Source: Deltaproteobacteria bacterium HGW-Deltaproteobacteria-14 (GTDB lineage Bacteria > Myxococcota_A > UBA9042 > PHBI01). Taken from it: a DNA stretch of 64,000 nucleotides. The position numbers were made by a program, and so were the translations under genes. Position 1 is the stretch's first letter; each line of letters starts with the position of its first letter. The DNA lies in NCBI GenBank assembly GCA_002841945.1, contig PHBI01000013.1, forward strand, positions 1 through 64,000. Reading direction: 5' to 3'. Below are positions 31,001 through 39,158 of this stretch, piece after piece. Below the pieces are notes generated by a model. That model was not told where the DNA came from. It saw only the letters and a list, made by a program, of their open reading frames with translations, and did no database searches.

Positions 31001-31277
31001 GCTTCAGGGTGCCGTTGTCCCCCGCATGGCGCACCGTCACGACCTGCTCGGCGTGGCTGTTCACCACCACCGTGCCGAAGGTCACCGGGTTCGGCGTGAC
31101 GGTGACGACGAGGTCGTCGCCCTTCTGAAAGCCGCCCCCTCCGCTGCCGTTGTCGCTGCAACCCGCGCCCATCGCGAGCGCGGCGCCCATAACGGCCGCG
31201 ACGATTCGTCCGGCCCACTGCTGGCGTACTCGGCGTCGGATCATCCTCTCATCCCCCGGGGTATGGTCTTGCGGCAT
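28026..31277 (-). CDS. Multi-ASH/choice-of-anchor-D lipoprotein with VWA domain
   Basis: Repeated 'VDFG.V..G' Ig-like segments; VDVLFVVDNSGSMSEEQSNLASNFQTF MIDAS; lipobox ..ALAMGAGC. Confidence 0.85.
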   Translation of the reverse strand: MPQDHTPGDERMIRRRVRQQWAGRIVAAVMGAALAMGAGCSDNGSGGGGFQKGDDLVVTVTPNPVTFGTVVVNSHAEQVVTVRHAGDNGTLKLKRVWLETTSSDLTITQPAATELGVGESTTLVVNYDPTDTTRDQGTLKIETNVASALGVLVIEVPIETLSQSGTLRVIPDPIDFGEVESQQVATKSVSYINVGSDSVTVKSISMQAGNDGDFSIVTAPAPDTYAPNDNFSVEVAYSPTNGGADTGSLKVEFEVQGETKYVETLVKGREVGPKLVVFPNPVDFGWQTIDVPVERPLAISNQGTRPLRIASIALTGDSSDTVEIVGAPTAEAVVGANGDGVLPLTVRFTPRSDMVQTTGPIATIIVSSNDSQDGGEYPIYVFGRAEAPILQVNPPSSVDFGFVAQHLGTQRNVSLYNAGSADLQVTGISLSENSTGEFTIKTDASWGPLAASPTPGVLAAGEYREVRLVFTNDGGPTGTQFGKLLVASNDGQRPNWEVDLKAQRTDSATCEVTVVPAQLDFGIVPRGFKKTLKASLVNTGSGECSFHSALTNDCASFIGFFGGSCDDPNNTPQQSGNSHYYKVTQTPPAIQNGLKPGQSYDIEITFTPPDSAPIFGDELVDYGGLLGVRIIDPYSGTTTPFLWPAPQTGGLSPYTPNLHAKSGVANLAVLPQEVDFGTITIGCHSQTVIVTAYNIGTAPLDVTDIELQGCSPEFQLKATPGLPLTLNPNGSAEVKVVYVPQDLGGDSCGLAFYTDTDTPTVVVPLDGAGTFESEQTDEFVQTAGTQVDVLFVVDNSGSMSEEQSNLASNFQTFIQGAQNWSIDYQIGVTSTDMDAEAGRLIGTPRYVTNSNWQAFQTNVKLGTNGSGTEQGLAAAQAALSLPLTSNSTVSCGADTDCAAPDRCYDGFCGGTNRAFVRQDAALEVVFVSDEEDSSPADLNFYINFFKNIKGFYNDNLFHAHAIVGPPGGCSSGSGDAAAGLRYRDVAQATGGSVGSICDSSFASSLNGIGNIAFGLRRQFFLTRLADPTTLTVTVNGASCMGGGGSNWTYDAPSNSVIFNESGGCMPQVGQHLTIHYETLCLLQ

Positions 31278-31694
31278 GTGTCCACTGGAGCAGGTACCTC
31301 CAGCGTCGCGGGAGAGTACACCAAAGCACAGGCGAGATCCTAGTCACGACACGGAATCCGCGGTCCCGGGGCGCGGCCAACGAGCCGCCGCGGCCCCACG
31401 CGCGGGCGGCGCAACGGATCCCGCGCGAGAGACCGGCCCCGCCGAGCCCTGCGCCGACGCCAGAGGCGTGTTTCAATACGCTGGCGCGGGGCGTGCGCAA
31501 GCACGCACCGCGACCGGTTGCGGCCCGGTTCGATGGCCGTCGAGGCGCCGTGGAACCGAGGACGGGGCGGGTTCTGGGCCGAAGGCGTAGCGTGCTACGT
31601 CGAGGTCCACACCCCTTCCCCGACGCCCGCCGCCGTGGATGCATCGGCGGTCAGCGGGCCGAGACGCACATCGAAACGCCTTCTTGCTGCAACG

Positions 31695-31740
31695 CAAAAA
31701 AAAGAAACGGCCCCGCACAGTAACGCTGGCGGGGCCGTCT
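31695..31740 (-). terminator. Intrinsic terminator of the 31762-33948 gene
   Basis: Minus strand: acggccccgc/gcggggccgt stem followed by ttctttttttt. Confidence 0.8.
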
Positions 31741-31761
31741 CGCTGCGTCGCAGCGGGCTCG

Positions 31762-33948
31762 CTACTCGTTCGGGAAGAACGGGTGGGTGTAGCCGCGCGC
31801 GATGCGCAGCCCGCAGGTCCCGCCGCCGCACTCGGCGTCGCTCGCGCACGCCGTGGTGGTCCCGGCGCAGACCCGGGCCAGCTTCACGGTGCCGGCGGGC
31901 CAGTCGATCGTCGAGACCGTCCACATGTCGTGGTTGAGCAGCTCGACGTCCTCGAGCTCGAAGACCGGGTTCGAGAAGATGTAGACGCGGATGGTCGCGT
32001 AGCTCGGGCCGTAGCCGTGGTCGTTCCAGTAGTGGACGCCCACCTTGTAGGTCAGCCCGTTCTCGGGGGTGTTGAGGTTCACGTTCTCGGGGCCGGCGCC
32101 GTCGGTGTCGTCGCGGTCGAGGCCCGGATCGTCGTCTATGGCCGGGTCGAGGGAGCCCCAGTTCGGGTGGTGGTTGAACCAGAAGCAGTCGAACTGCCCG
32201 TCGAACCAGCCGTCCGGCTTGCCGTCGCCGTCGCCGTCGTAGCCGCCGGTGGCGAACGGGTGGGCGAAGTGGAGATCCATGTCGGCGCCGGCGACCGGCC
32301 CCTCATCGGTCTGATCGGGATCGTTGGGGGTGTCCCAGAGCAGCTCGATGTGGATGGCCTCGTCGGGGTTCACGTACACCGTCGCCTCCGCCGGCACGCA
32401 GGAGTCGACGCCGCCCGAGTCGGTGACGGTCAGGCGGAAGACGTAGGTCCCGGCGACGTTCGCCTCGAAGGTCGGGTCGGGCGCCGCGGCGCTCGGGAGG
32501 AAGACCGACTGCGAGCCCACCGGCTGCTGGACCTCCCAGCGGTAGCTCTCGATGTTGCCGGTCGCCGCGTAGCTCTGCGAGCCCACGACGTGGAGCTTCG
32601 TCTGCGGGATGACCTCCTCGCCCTCTTGGACGATGATCACCGCGGTCGGGCACTCGACCGGCACGCCGAAGCCGCGCACGTCGACGTTGAGCTCCGCGAT
32701 GAAGGCGTTCGACTTGATGGAGATCTGGCCGATGTCCGGGATCGGCTGGCCGTTGCCGTCGGTCGGGTTGATCTCGTCGGGGATGTAGACGACCTGGAAG
32801 GTCCCGGTCTGGTTCGGCTGCAGGACGACCGGCGGGTCGGCCGGGCCGATGGCGCCGACGGCCCCGCTCGCGGTGACGCCGGGGAGGGTCTCGAGGGCCA
32901 GGGTGAAGTCGGGGCTCGCGTCCAGCGCCAGGACGACCTCGTTGATCTCGAGGGCCTGGTCACCACAGGAGGTGATCTCGACGTCGACCGTCGCCGGCTT
33001 GCCGACGAGCTTGCCGCCGAAGTCCACCTTCTTCGGGTTCACGGCGATGCACGGCCCGCCGACGTTGCCCTGGAGGGGGACGACGGTGCCGCTGCGCTGC
33101 AGCGGGTCGTTCGAGTAGAGGATCAGCGTCCCCTCCGCCGGCTCCGGCCCCGTGGGCTCGAACAGGCTGGCGATGCTGATCGAGGTCCCCGGCTCGACCT
33201 CGATGGGGTTCTCGAGGGTGATGCCGGCGGACGAGGTCTCGACCGACACCGGCCAGATCTGCGCGCCGATCGCCAACGAGAACGCCGGGTGACCCTGGAG
33301 CACGAAGCTGTCGATGATCAGCGTGTCGGTCCCGGCGTTGAGCAGCGAGATGCTCTTCTGGACGCTCTTGTCCTGCGCGACGTTGCCGAAGTTGACCTGC
33401 GCCGGCACGACCTGTAGCCGCGGGCGGGCCTCGTCGACCGTCACGTTGATCGTGACGACCGGCCGCTTCTCGCCGCCGAGCACGGCGTTCGAGCGGATCG
33501 TGATCACCGCCGTGGGCTGCTGCCCCGCCGCGGCGCTCGGGTCATACTTGAGGCGGAAGTTGAAGTTCCGCTCCTCGACCGAGGCGTCGAGATCATCGGC
33601 GTAGGCGACGACGATCGGGCTGGGGAGGGCCCCGCCGTCGTTCGACTGCAGCGAGAACACCCCCTCGGGGGTGGAGGCGATGGTCAACGCGCTGATCTCG
33701 AGCGGCGCGTTGCCGTTGTTGGTCACCGTCAACGGCTCGGTGACGACCCCCGATCCCGCGCCAGGCGAGACCGTGAGCGTGGAACCAAATGATACGGGGG
33801 TGCCGCGGTTGCTGAGCTCGAGGGACGCCGCCTGGCCGATCGTCGTGCCACCGCCGCCGTCACCACCGCTCCCGCCACACGCCGCAGCAAGCAGCGAACC
33901 GCCTGCGAGCATCGTGATCAATGCGACGCCCATTCCCCAGTTCTTCAT
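31762..33948 (-). CDS. Choice-of-anchor-D-like (ASH-type) lipoprotein with PKD-like region
   Basis: LLAAACGGSGGDGG lipobox; VNFGNVAQDKSVQKSISLLNAGTDTLIID, VDFGGKLVGKPATVDVEITSCG; FEANVAGTYVFRLTVTDSGGVDS. Confidence 0.8.
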   Translation of the reverse strand: MKNWGMGVALITMLAGGSLLAAACGGSGGDGGGGTTIGQAASLELSNRGTPVSFGSTLTVSPGAGSGVVTEPLTVTNNGNAPLEISALTIASTPEGVFSLQSNDGGALPSPIVVAYADDLDASVEERNFNFRLKYDPSAAAGQQPTAVITIRSNAVLGGEKRPVVTINVTVDEARPRLQVVPAQVNFGNVAQDKSVQKSISLLNAGTDTLIIDSFVLQGHPAFSLAIGAQIWPVSVETSSAGITLENPIEVEPGTSISIASLFEPTGPEPAEGTLILYSNDPLQRSGTVVPLQGNVGGPCIAVNPKKVDFGGKLVGKPATVDVEITSCGDQALEINEVVLALDASPDFTLALETLPGVTASGAVGAIGPADPPVVLQPNQTGTFQVVYIPDEINPTDGNGQPIPDIGQISIKSNAFIAELNVDVRGFGVPVECPTAVIIVQEGEEVIPQTKLHVVGSQSYAATGNIESYRWEVQQPVGSQSVFLPSAAAPDPTFEANVAGTYVFRLTVTDSGGVDSCVPAEATVYVNPDEAIHIELLWDTPNDPDQTDEGPVAGADMDLHFAHPFATGGYDGDGDGKPDGWFDGQFDCFWFNHHPNWGSLDPAIDDDPGLDRDDTDGAGPENVNLNTPENGLTYKVGVHYWNDHGYGPSYATIRVYIFSNPVFELEDVELLNHDMWTVSTIDWPAGTVKLARVCAGTTTACASDAECGGGTCGLRIARGYTHPFFPNE

Positions 33949-34446
33949 GCGATTCCACCTCTGTCAGGATCGAGCGCGGCGCCCGGTGTGTCCCCAACGC
34001 TAACTACAGGACCGGCTCAGATGTGCTGCCCACGCAGGTGTGCAGCGCGTGCTAGGCTCTGAGCGGTCGCATGCTAGTTGCGACCACTACAACGAGTCAA
34101 TGTTGGATTCACTACGCATCGCAGTGGCGCACCGGCCGCGCCGGGGGCCGCGCGTCGCGATCGTCATGTTGCGTTGCGTCAAGCAGGGCGCCGCGCCGCG
34201 GCGCGCGCGCCCGAAGGCCACGCCGGGGCCGAAGCCGCCGCGATCAGTCGACGCAGCCGCGACAACGAAGCTCCGCCGCCTCGCAGAACCACCTTGACAA
34301 CTGCGGGCCGCCTTACCAACTATGGCGCTCCTTTGGCCACCGAATCGCGTTGACCATTGGGGACTTGCGACGCGGCGCAAAGCCGCCACGGGCGGCTGGG
34401 AGATCGCAGCGGCATCGTCGAGGCACCAGGCCCACGGAGTGATCGA

Positions 34447-36207
34447 GTGAGTTCCAAGCACTGCACCCAAGACCCCACGCCCCGCCGACTCGGCGCGGCG
34501 GCGGCCGGCGCCCTCGGCCTCCTGTTGCTCGTCGGCGGACCGGCGGTCGGGACCGGCTGCGACTCGACCGCGACGCTCTATCCGCAGAAGGTGAACTTCC
34601 AGCGCGCCATGATCGTGAGCGCCTACCCGGCGCTGCAGAAGACCGACGGCAGCTGGGTCCGCCAGTGCGGCCCGGGCCAGGTGTCGGGCCTCATCACGAA
34701 CGTGGCGCTGCTCTCGACCCAGCGCAAGACCGCCACGGACTCGGCGACCAGCGAGGATCGCGACCTCAGCATCCGGCCCGGCGACGTGATCGACACCCGC
34801 GTCGTCCAGGGCGGCCTGCCCGACGACATCAACCTCACCAACGAGGGCAACCTCGGCTACGCTCTCGACTGCCTCGAGCCCCAGCCCGCGCGCCAGACCG
34901 GCGACAGCTGCCAGGGCCGCGGCGGCACGGTGCCGTCGGCCACCCTCGACGAGGTCACCTACGTCGACGTCGCCGCCCGGCGCGCCGGCCAGGATCTCAT
35001 GATCCTGATCGACCAGAGCGGCTCCACCAGCGGCCTGGTGGACTCGGCCCACGGCAACATCGAGGCGCGCACCGGCGACTTCGTGATCCCCAACGACTTC
35101 GGCGCGCTGGCCTCCGACGCGAGCAACCTCCGGCTCGCGGCCGCGCGGCGCCTGATCCGCACGCTGAACACCGAGGACCGCTTCGGCGTGCTCGCGTTCG
35201 GCGAGGACATCAACCTGAAGGTGCCGTGCCAGGACGCCCAGGGCGACATCACGAGCGATCTCGACCTGTGCTTCGGCAAGCGCAACACCGACATCTGGCT
35301 CAGCGGCGACAAGAGCATCGACAGCCTCGCCGGCACCGGCCAGGGCCGCTCGAACCTGTGGGTCGCCGTCGACCGCGCCTACGAGTACCTGAAGAGCCGG
35401 CCCCGCACCGCCGAGGAGCGCAAGCGCGGCAACCACATCGTGGTGCTCACCGACGGGCCAGACACCTGCTCGCAGAGCGAGAACCGCGGCGCCTGTCAGT
35501 CGGCCTGCAGCAACACCACCGAGGCGGACGTCGTCGCCAAGATCGAGAGCGACTTCAACGACCCCAACGCGGTGAAGATCCACGTCCACTTCATCCAGTT
35601 CGAGTCCCGCGGCTACCCCGGGCGCGACGCCCGCCAGATCGAGGTGTCGTGCGTCTCTGGTGGCCAGTACCAGTACGTGAACTCGAACCAGTTCTCCTCG
35701 ATCCAGACGACGGCCCTCCAGGAGGCCCTCGAGACCGCGGTCATCAACGTGCGCTACATGCTCATGGGCCACTGGCAGCTCGCCTCCGAGGTGGCGGCCT
35801 ACCAGAACAACGCCACGAGCCCGACGGGCACCCTGCCGGGATCGCTCTACGGGATGAGCGGCCTGCTCGAGGTCAAGCCGTCGAGCAACATGGTCAAGAC
35901 CACGCGCCCGTTCCCGTTCGACATCGGCCAGGGCGAGCTCGCCGAGACCGCCACCAACTGGGATCGCCGCCCGGTGGTCCGCAAGCCCTGCACCACCGCG
36001 ACCGACTGCGGCGCCGCCGCCGGCTCCGGCGGAGCCTGCACCATCATCTGCTCCGAAGAGACCTTCGTCTGTCCAGGCGACGACCCCGCCGCCGGGATCA
36101 CCGCTCCCGACACCTTTGCCTGCACCCTGCCGACAGGCGACAGCGGTTACTGCTGCCAGGGCGACTGCATCGGCAACGCCCAATCGTGCGCGAGCTGCGA
36201 CGAGTAA
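34447..36207 (+). CDS. VWA-domain, Cys-rich envelope lipoprotein (CglB-like architecture)
   Basis: GTG start; signal LLLLVGGPAVGTGC; LMILIDQSGSTSG MIDAS, HIVVLTDGPDTC; many Cys. Confidence 0.75.
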   Translation: MSSKHCTQDPTPRRLGAAAAGALGLLLLVGGPAVGTGCDSTATLYPQKVNFQRAMIVSAYPALQKTDGSWVRQCGPGQVSGLITNVALLSTQRKTATDSATSEDRDLSIRPGDVIDTRVVQGGLPDDINLTNEGNLGYALDCLEPQPARQTGDSCQGRGGTVPSATLDEVTYVDVAARRAGQDLMILIDQSGSTSGLVDSAHGNIEARTGDFVIPNDFGALASDASNLRLAAARRLIRTLNTEDRFGVLAFGEDINLKVPCQDAQGDITSDLDLCFGKRNTDIWLSGDKSIDSLAGTGQGRSNLWVAVDRAYEYLKSRPRTAEERKRGNHIVVLTDGPDTCSQSENRGACQSACSNTTEADVVAKIESDFNDPNAVKIHVHFIQFESRGYPGRDARQIEVSCVSGGQYQYVNSNQFSSIQTTALQEALETAVINVRYMLMGHWQLASEVAAYQNNATSPTGTLPGSLYGMSGLLEVKPSSNMVKTTRPFPFDIGQGELAETATNWDRRPVVRKPCTTATDCGAAAGSGGACTIICSEETFVCPGDDPAAGITAPDTFACTLPTGDSGYCCQGDCIGNAQSCASCDE

Positions 36208-36277
36208 GACCCAGCGTAGGCCCGAGCAACCTGCGTTCGCCGCCCAGCCCCCGTGACTTGCCAAGGATGAAACGACG

Positions 36278-37015
36278 ATGACGACCTTCAAGTGGCGCAC
36301 TCTCGCACTGAGCGTGGTGATGACGTTGTCCGCGGCGGGTCCCGCCGTGGCCGCCGACCCGACCGACGCCGACACCGACGTGCCGGAGGCGACCCAGGCG
36401 CTCGACCAGCGGCTCCTGGACTACTGGGGCACGGAGATGCGGGAGGTGGCCGTCCTCCAGAAGCGGCTCTACCGCAAGGAAGACCGCCACGAGTTCAGCC
36501 TCTACACGGGCGTCATCCCGAATGACGAGTTCTTCAGCTACTACCCCATCGGGGCGCGCTGGGACTTCTACTTCGCCGAGGACTTCGGGACGGAGGTGTG
36601 GGGCAGCTACCTCATCCGGACGTCGAGCGGCCTCGAGAGCTTCCTCGAGGACAACTTCAACGAGTCCCTGCTCGTCGACGTGCCGCAGAGCCTGCAGTGG
36701 CTCGCCGGCGCCAACTTCCTGTGGAGCCCGATCCACGGCAAGATCGGCTTCTTCACCGACAAGCTAGCGCACTTCGACGCCCACCTCGCCTTCGGCGTGG
36801 GCGCCATCGGGACCACCGTCCGCGACCGCGGCGCCGAGAAGGGCAAGGTCGACATCTCGGGCAACATCGGGCTCGGCCTGCGGTTCTACCTGAGCCAGGA
36901 CATCTCGGTCCGCTTCGACTACCGCCAGTTCTTCTACCCGGCAGAGGGCGGCGGTCTGTCGCACCCGGCCGAGCTGACCCTCGCGTTCAGCTTCTGGACC
37001 GCCGCGCCCGAGTAG
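36278..37015 (+). CDS. Outer-membrane beta-barrel domain protein (GltA/GltB-like architecture)
   Basis: Signal peptide ..SAAGPAVAA; HEFSLYTGVIPNDEFFSYYPIGARWDFYFAEDFGTEVWGSYL..ISVRFDYRQFFYPAEGG; terminal aromatic-rich strand. Confidence 0.75.
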   Translation: MTTFKWRTLALSVVMTLSAAGPAVAADPTDADTDVPEATQALDQRLLDYWGTEMREVAVLQKRLYRKEDRHEFSLYTGVIPNDEFFSYYPIGARWDFYFAEDFGTEVWGSYLIRTSSGLESFLEDNFNESLLVDVPQSLQWLAGANFLWSPIHGKIGFFTDKLAHFDAHLAFGVGAIGTTVRDRGAEKGKVDISGNIGLGLRFYLSQDISVRFDYRQFFYPAEGGGLSHPAELTLAFSFWTAAPE

Positions 37016-37076
37016 CCCTCGCGCGTCCCCCCGGTCCCGAGCTAGCCCACCCGCCCCCTTCCGCCACGGAACGCTG

Positions 37077-38990
37077 ATGCGCCTGAACGCCCACAAGCTG
37101 ACGAAGCACCTGCTGGTGGCCCTCGCGGGAGTCACAGCGCTCCTCGCGATGAGCCCACTCGCGGAGGCCGTCACCAAAGAAGAGATCATGACCCTGTCGA
37201 AGCTGAAGATCGGCGCTGAGGAGATCATCGCAGCGATCGACCGCGACAGGACCATCTTCAACCTCTCGGTGGCCGAGATCCTCGAGCTCAAGAAGGCGGC
37301 CGTCTCCGAGAAGGTCATCAAGTACATGCTCCAGACCCCGAAGAAGTTCGGGGCCGCGGACACCACCGGACCTGGCGACACCACCGGCCCCGGGACCGGC
37401 CCGGTCGACACCACCCCGGTCGAGACCGACGAGGAGCGCAAGGCGCGCGAGGAGCGCATGCGCGAAGAGGCGCAGAAGCTCCTCGAGGAGAAGCAGCGCG
37501 GGGAAGAGGCGCAGCGCAAGGCGTACGCCGAGGGCGTGCTCGCCCGCTGCCGCGACCTCGGCGACAGCGGCGACTGGGTCGGCGCCATCCAGGCGTCGCA
37601 GCAGTTCGTCGAGCAGGGCGGCTTCGCGCCGGACTCCGAGGAGGCCTACTTCGCCAAGTTCTGCACCGCCAACGCCCTCGTGAAGGCGGGCCTGCTGCAG
37701 AGCGCCGCGAGCACCCTCGTCGAGATCGTCCTCGAGGGGCCGGACAAGCCGTTCTTCCAGACCGCCTTCAAGCAGCTCCGCTCGCTCCGCAAGCGGATCG
37801 ACTATTCGCCGCCCCAGCTCGAGCGCCTCGCGGACTTCTCCGGCAAGCTCGGAGGCTTCTCGCAGGCCTTCCAGGACGAGTTCAACTACGTCCTCGGCGA
37901 GTTCTTCCACGAGGGCACCGAGTGGACGACCGCCGTCGCCTTCCTCGACGCCGTCACCCCCCAGGCCAAGGACTACGCGAAGGCCGCCTATTTGAAGGGC
38001 TTCATGGAGGTCCAGAACGACCTCTACAAGTCCGCGGTGCAGTCGTTCCAGCGCGCCATCATCGCGACCGAGGAGAACGAGTCGGCGAGCGACGTCAAGG
38101 ACCTGTCGTTTCTCGCGCTCGCCCGCATCGCCTACCGCATCGGCGACTACGACGCGGCCATCTACTACTACCGCAAGATCCCGACCGGCTCGTACAAGCA
38201 GGCGACGGCCTTCTACGAGAGCTCCTGGGTGTACTTCCTCAAGGGCGACTACCAGCGCGCGCTGGGGACCTTCCACACCCTCGACAGCCCCTACTTCTCC
38301 CACTACCTCTACCCCGAGATGTGGATCCTCGAGGCGACGGCGTACCTGAACACCTGCCACTTCGACCGGACCGAGCTCGCCCTCAAGCGCTTCGAGAAGG
38401 AGATCCTGCCGCTCATCACGCCGCTCGAGTCCTTCCTCAACAAGACCACGCGCCCCGCGGAGTTCTACAAGGCGGTCATCGCCGCGACGGACAAGAAGTC
38501 GGTCTACGAGCTGCCGCCCAAGCTGATCTCCCCGGTCCTGGCGAACGTCGAGTTCTACAACCTCTACCGGACCATCAAGCAGATCGAGAAGGAGATCCGG
38601 CTGCTCGACAAGGACGGCGCGCAGCTCTCGACCTTCGGCGCCGATCTCCGCACGCGCCTGCACAAGCTCCGAGGGGATCGCGTCCGTCAGATCGGCCTGA
38701 CGATTCGCCTCATCCTCAGCGACACGCTCAAGGAGCTGCAGAAGTTCAAGACGAAGTACATCGAGCTCGGCATCGACCTCGAGGACATTAAGATCGACGA
38801 GCAGACGCGCCGCGAGCAAGAGGCCTCCGGCGACGCGGATCCCGTCGAGCAGGTAGAGGCGAGCGGCACCTCGGCCATCGTCGGCTCGGACACCTGGCGC
38901 TGGCCCTTCGAGAACGAGTACTGGCACGACGAGGTCGGCTCGTACCGCTCCTTCATCAAGGACCTATGCGCCAAGGAGCCGGAGGAATAA
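37077..38990 (+). CDS. Exported TPR protein (GltC-like architecture)
   Basis: Signal peptide; TPR-like helical repeats (FLALARIAYRIGDYDAAIYYYRKIPTGSYKQATAFYESSWVYFLKGDYQRAL). Confidence 0.7.
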   Translation: MRLNAHKLTKHLLVALAGVTALLAMSPLAEAVTKEEIMTLSKLKIGAEEIIAAIDRDRTIFNLSVAEILELKKAAVSEKVIKYMLQTPKKFGAADTTGPGDTTGPGTGPVDTTPVETDEERKAREERMREEAQKLLEEKQRGEEAQRKAYAEGVLARCRDLGDSGDWVGAIQASQQFVEQGGFAPDSEEAYFAKFCTANALVKAGLLQSAASTLVEIVLEGPDKPFFQTAFKQLRSLRKRIDYSPPQLERLADFSGKLGGFSQAFQDEFNYVLGEFFHEGTEWTTAVAFLDAVTPQAKDYAKAAYLKGFMEVQNDLYKSAVQSFQRAIIATEENESASDVKDLSFLALARIAYRIGDYDAAIYYYRKIPTGSYKQATAFYESSWVYFLKGDYQRALGTFHTLDSPYFSHYLYPEMWILEATAYLNTCHFDRTELALKRFEKEILPLITPLESFLNKTTRPAEFYKAVIAATDKKSVYELPPKLISPVLANVEFYNLYRTIKQIEKEIRLLDKDGAQLSTFGADLRTRLHKLRGDRVRQIGLTIRLILSDTLKELQKFKTKYIELGIDLEDIKIDEQTRREQEASGDADPVEQVEASGTSAIVGSDTWRWPFENEYWHDEVGSYRSFIKDLCAKEPEE

Positions 38991-39158
38991 CCTCTCCGGC
39001 GCGCACGGTTCGCTCGACCAGGGTCGACGTGCGATCGAAGCATCCCGAAGCGTGACAACCCACCGGGCGGCTGACAACGTCGGCCGCCGGTGCGCTTCGA
39101 GCCCCCCGGCCGCCTCCCCCCGCGAGGCGGCAGCAAGACGGTCAGGAGAATGGCGGAT

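Noticed and set aside
25629-31343. 1904-aa plus-strand ORF (and other long antisense ORFs such as 1491..4544 +, 55571..60133 -, 38964..42371 -, 8910-region 9765..11918 -, 13908..16289 +)
   Set aside because: These lie antisense to well-supported genes and show the D/V/L/G/R/H/E-rich composition typical of high-GC shadow frames; no domain motifs or ribosome-binding signals.
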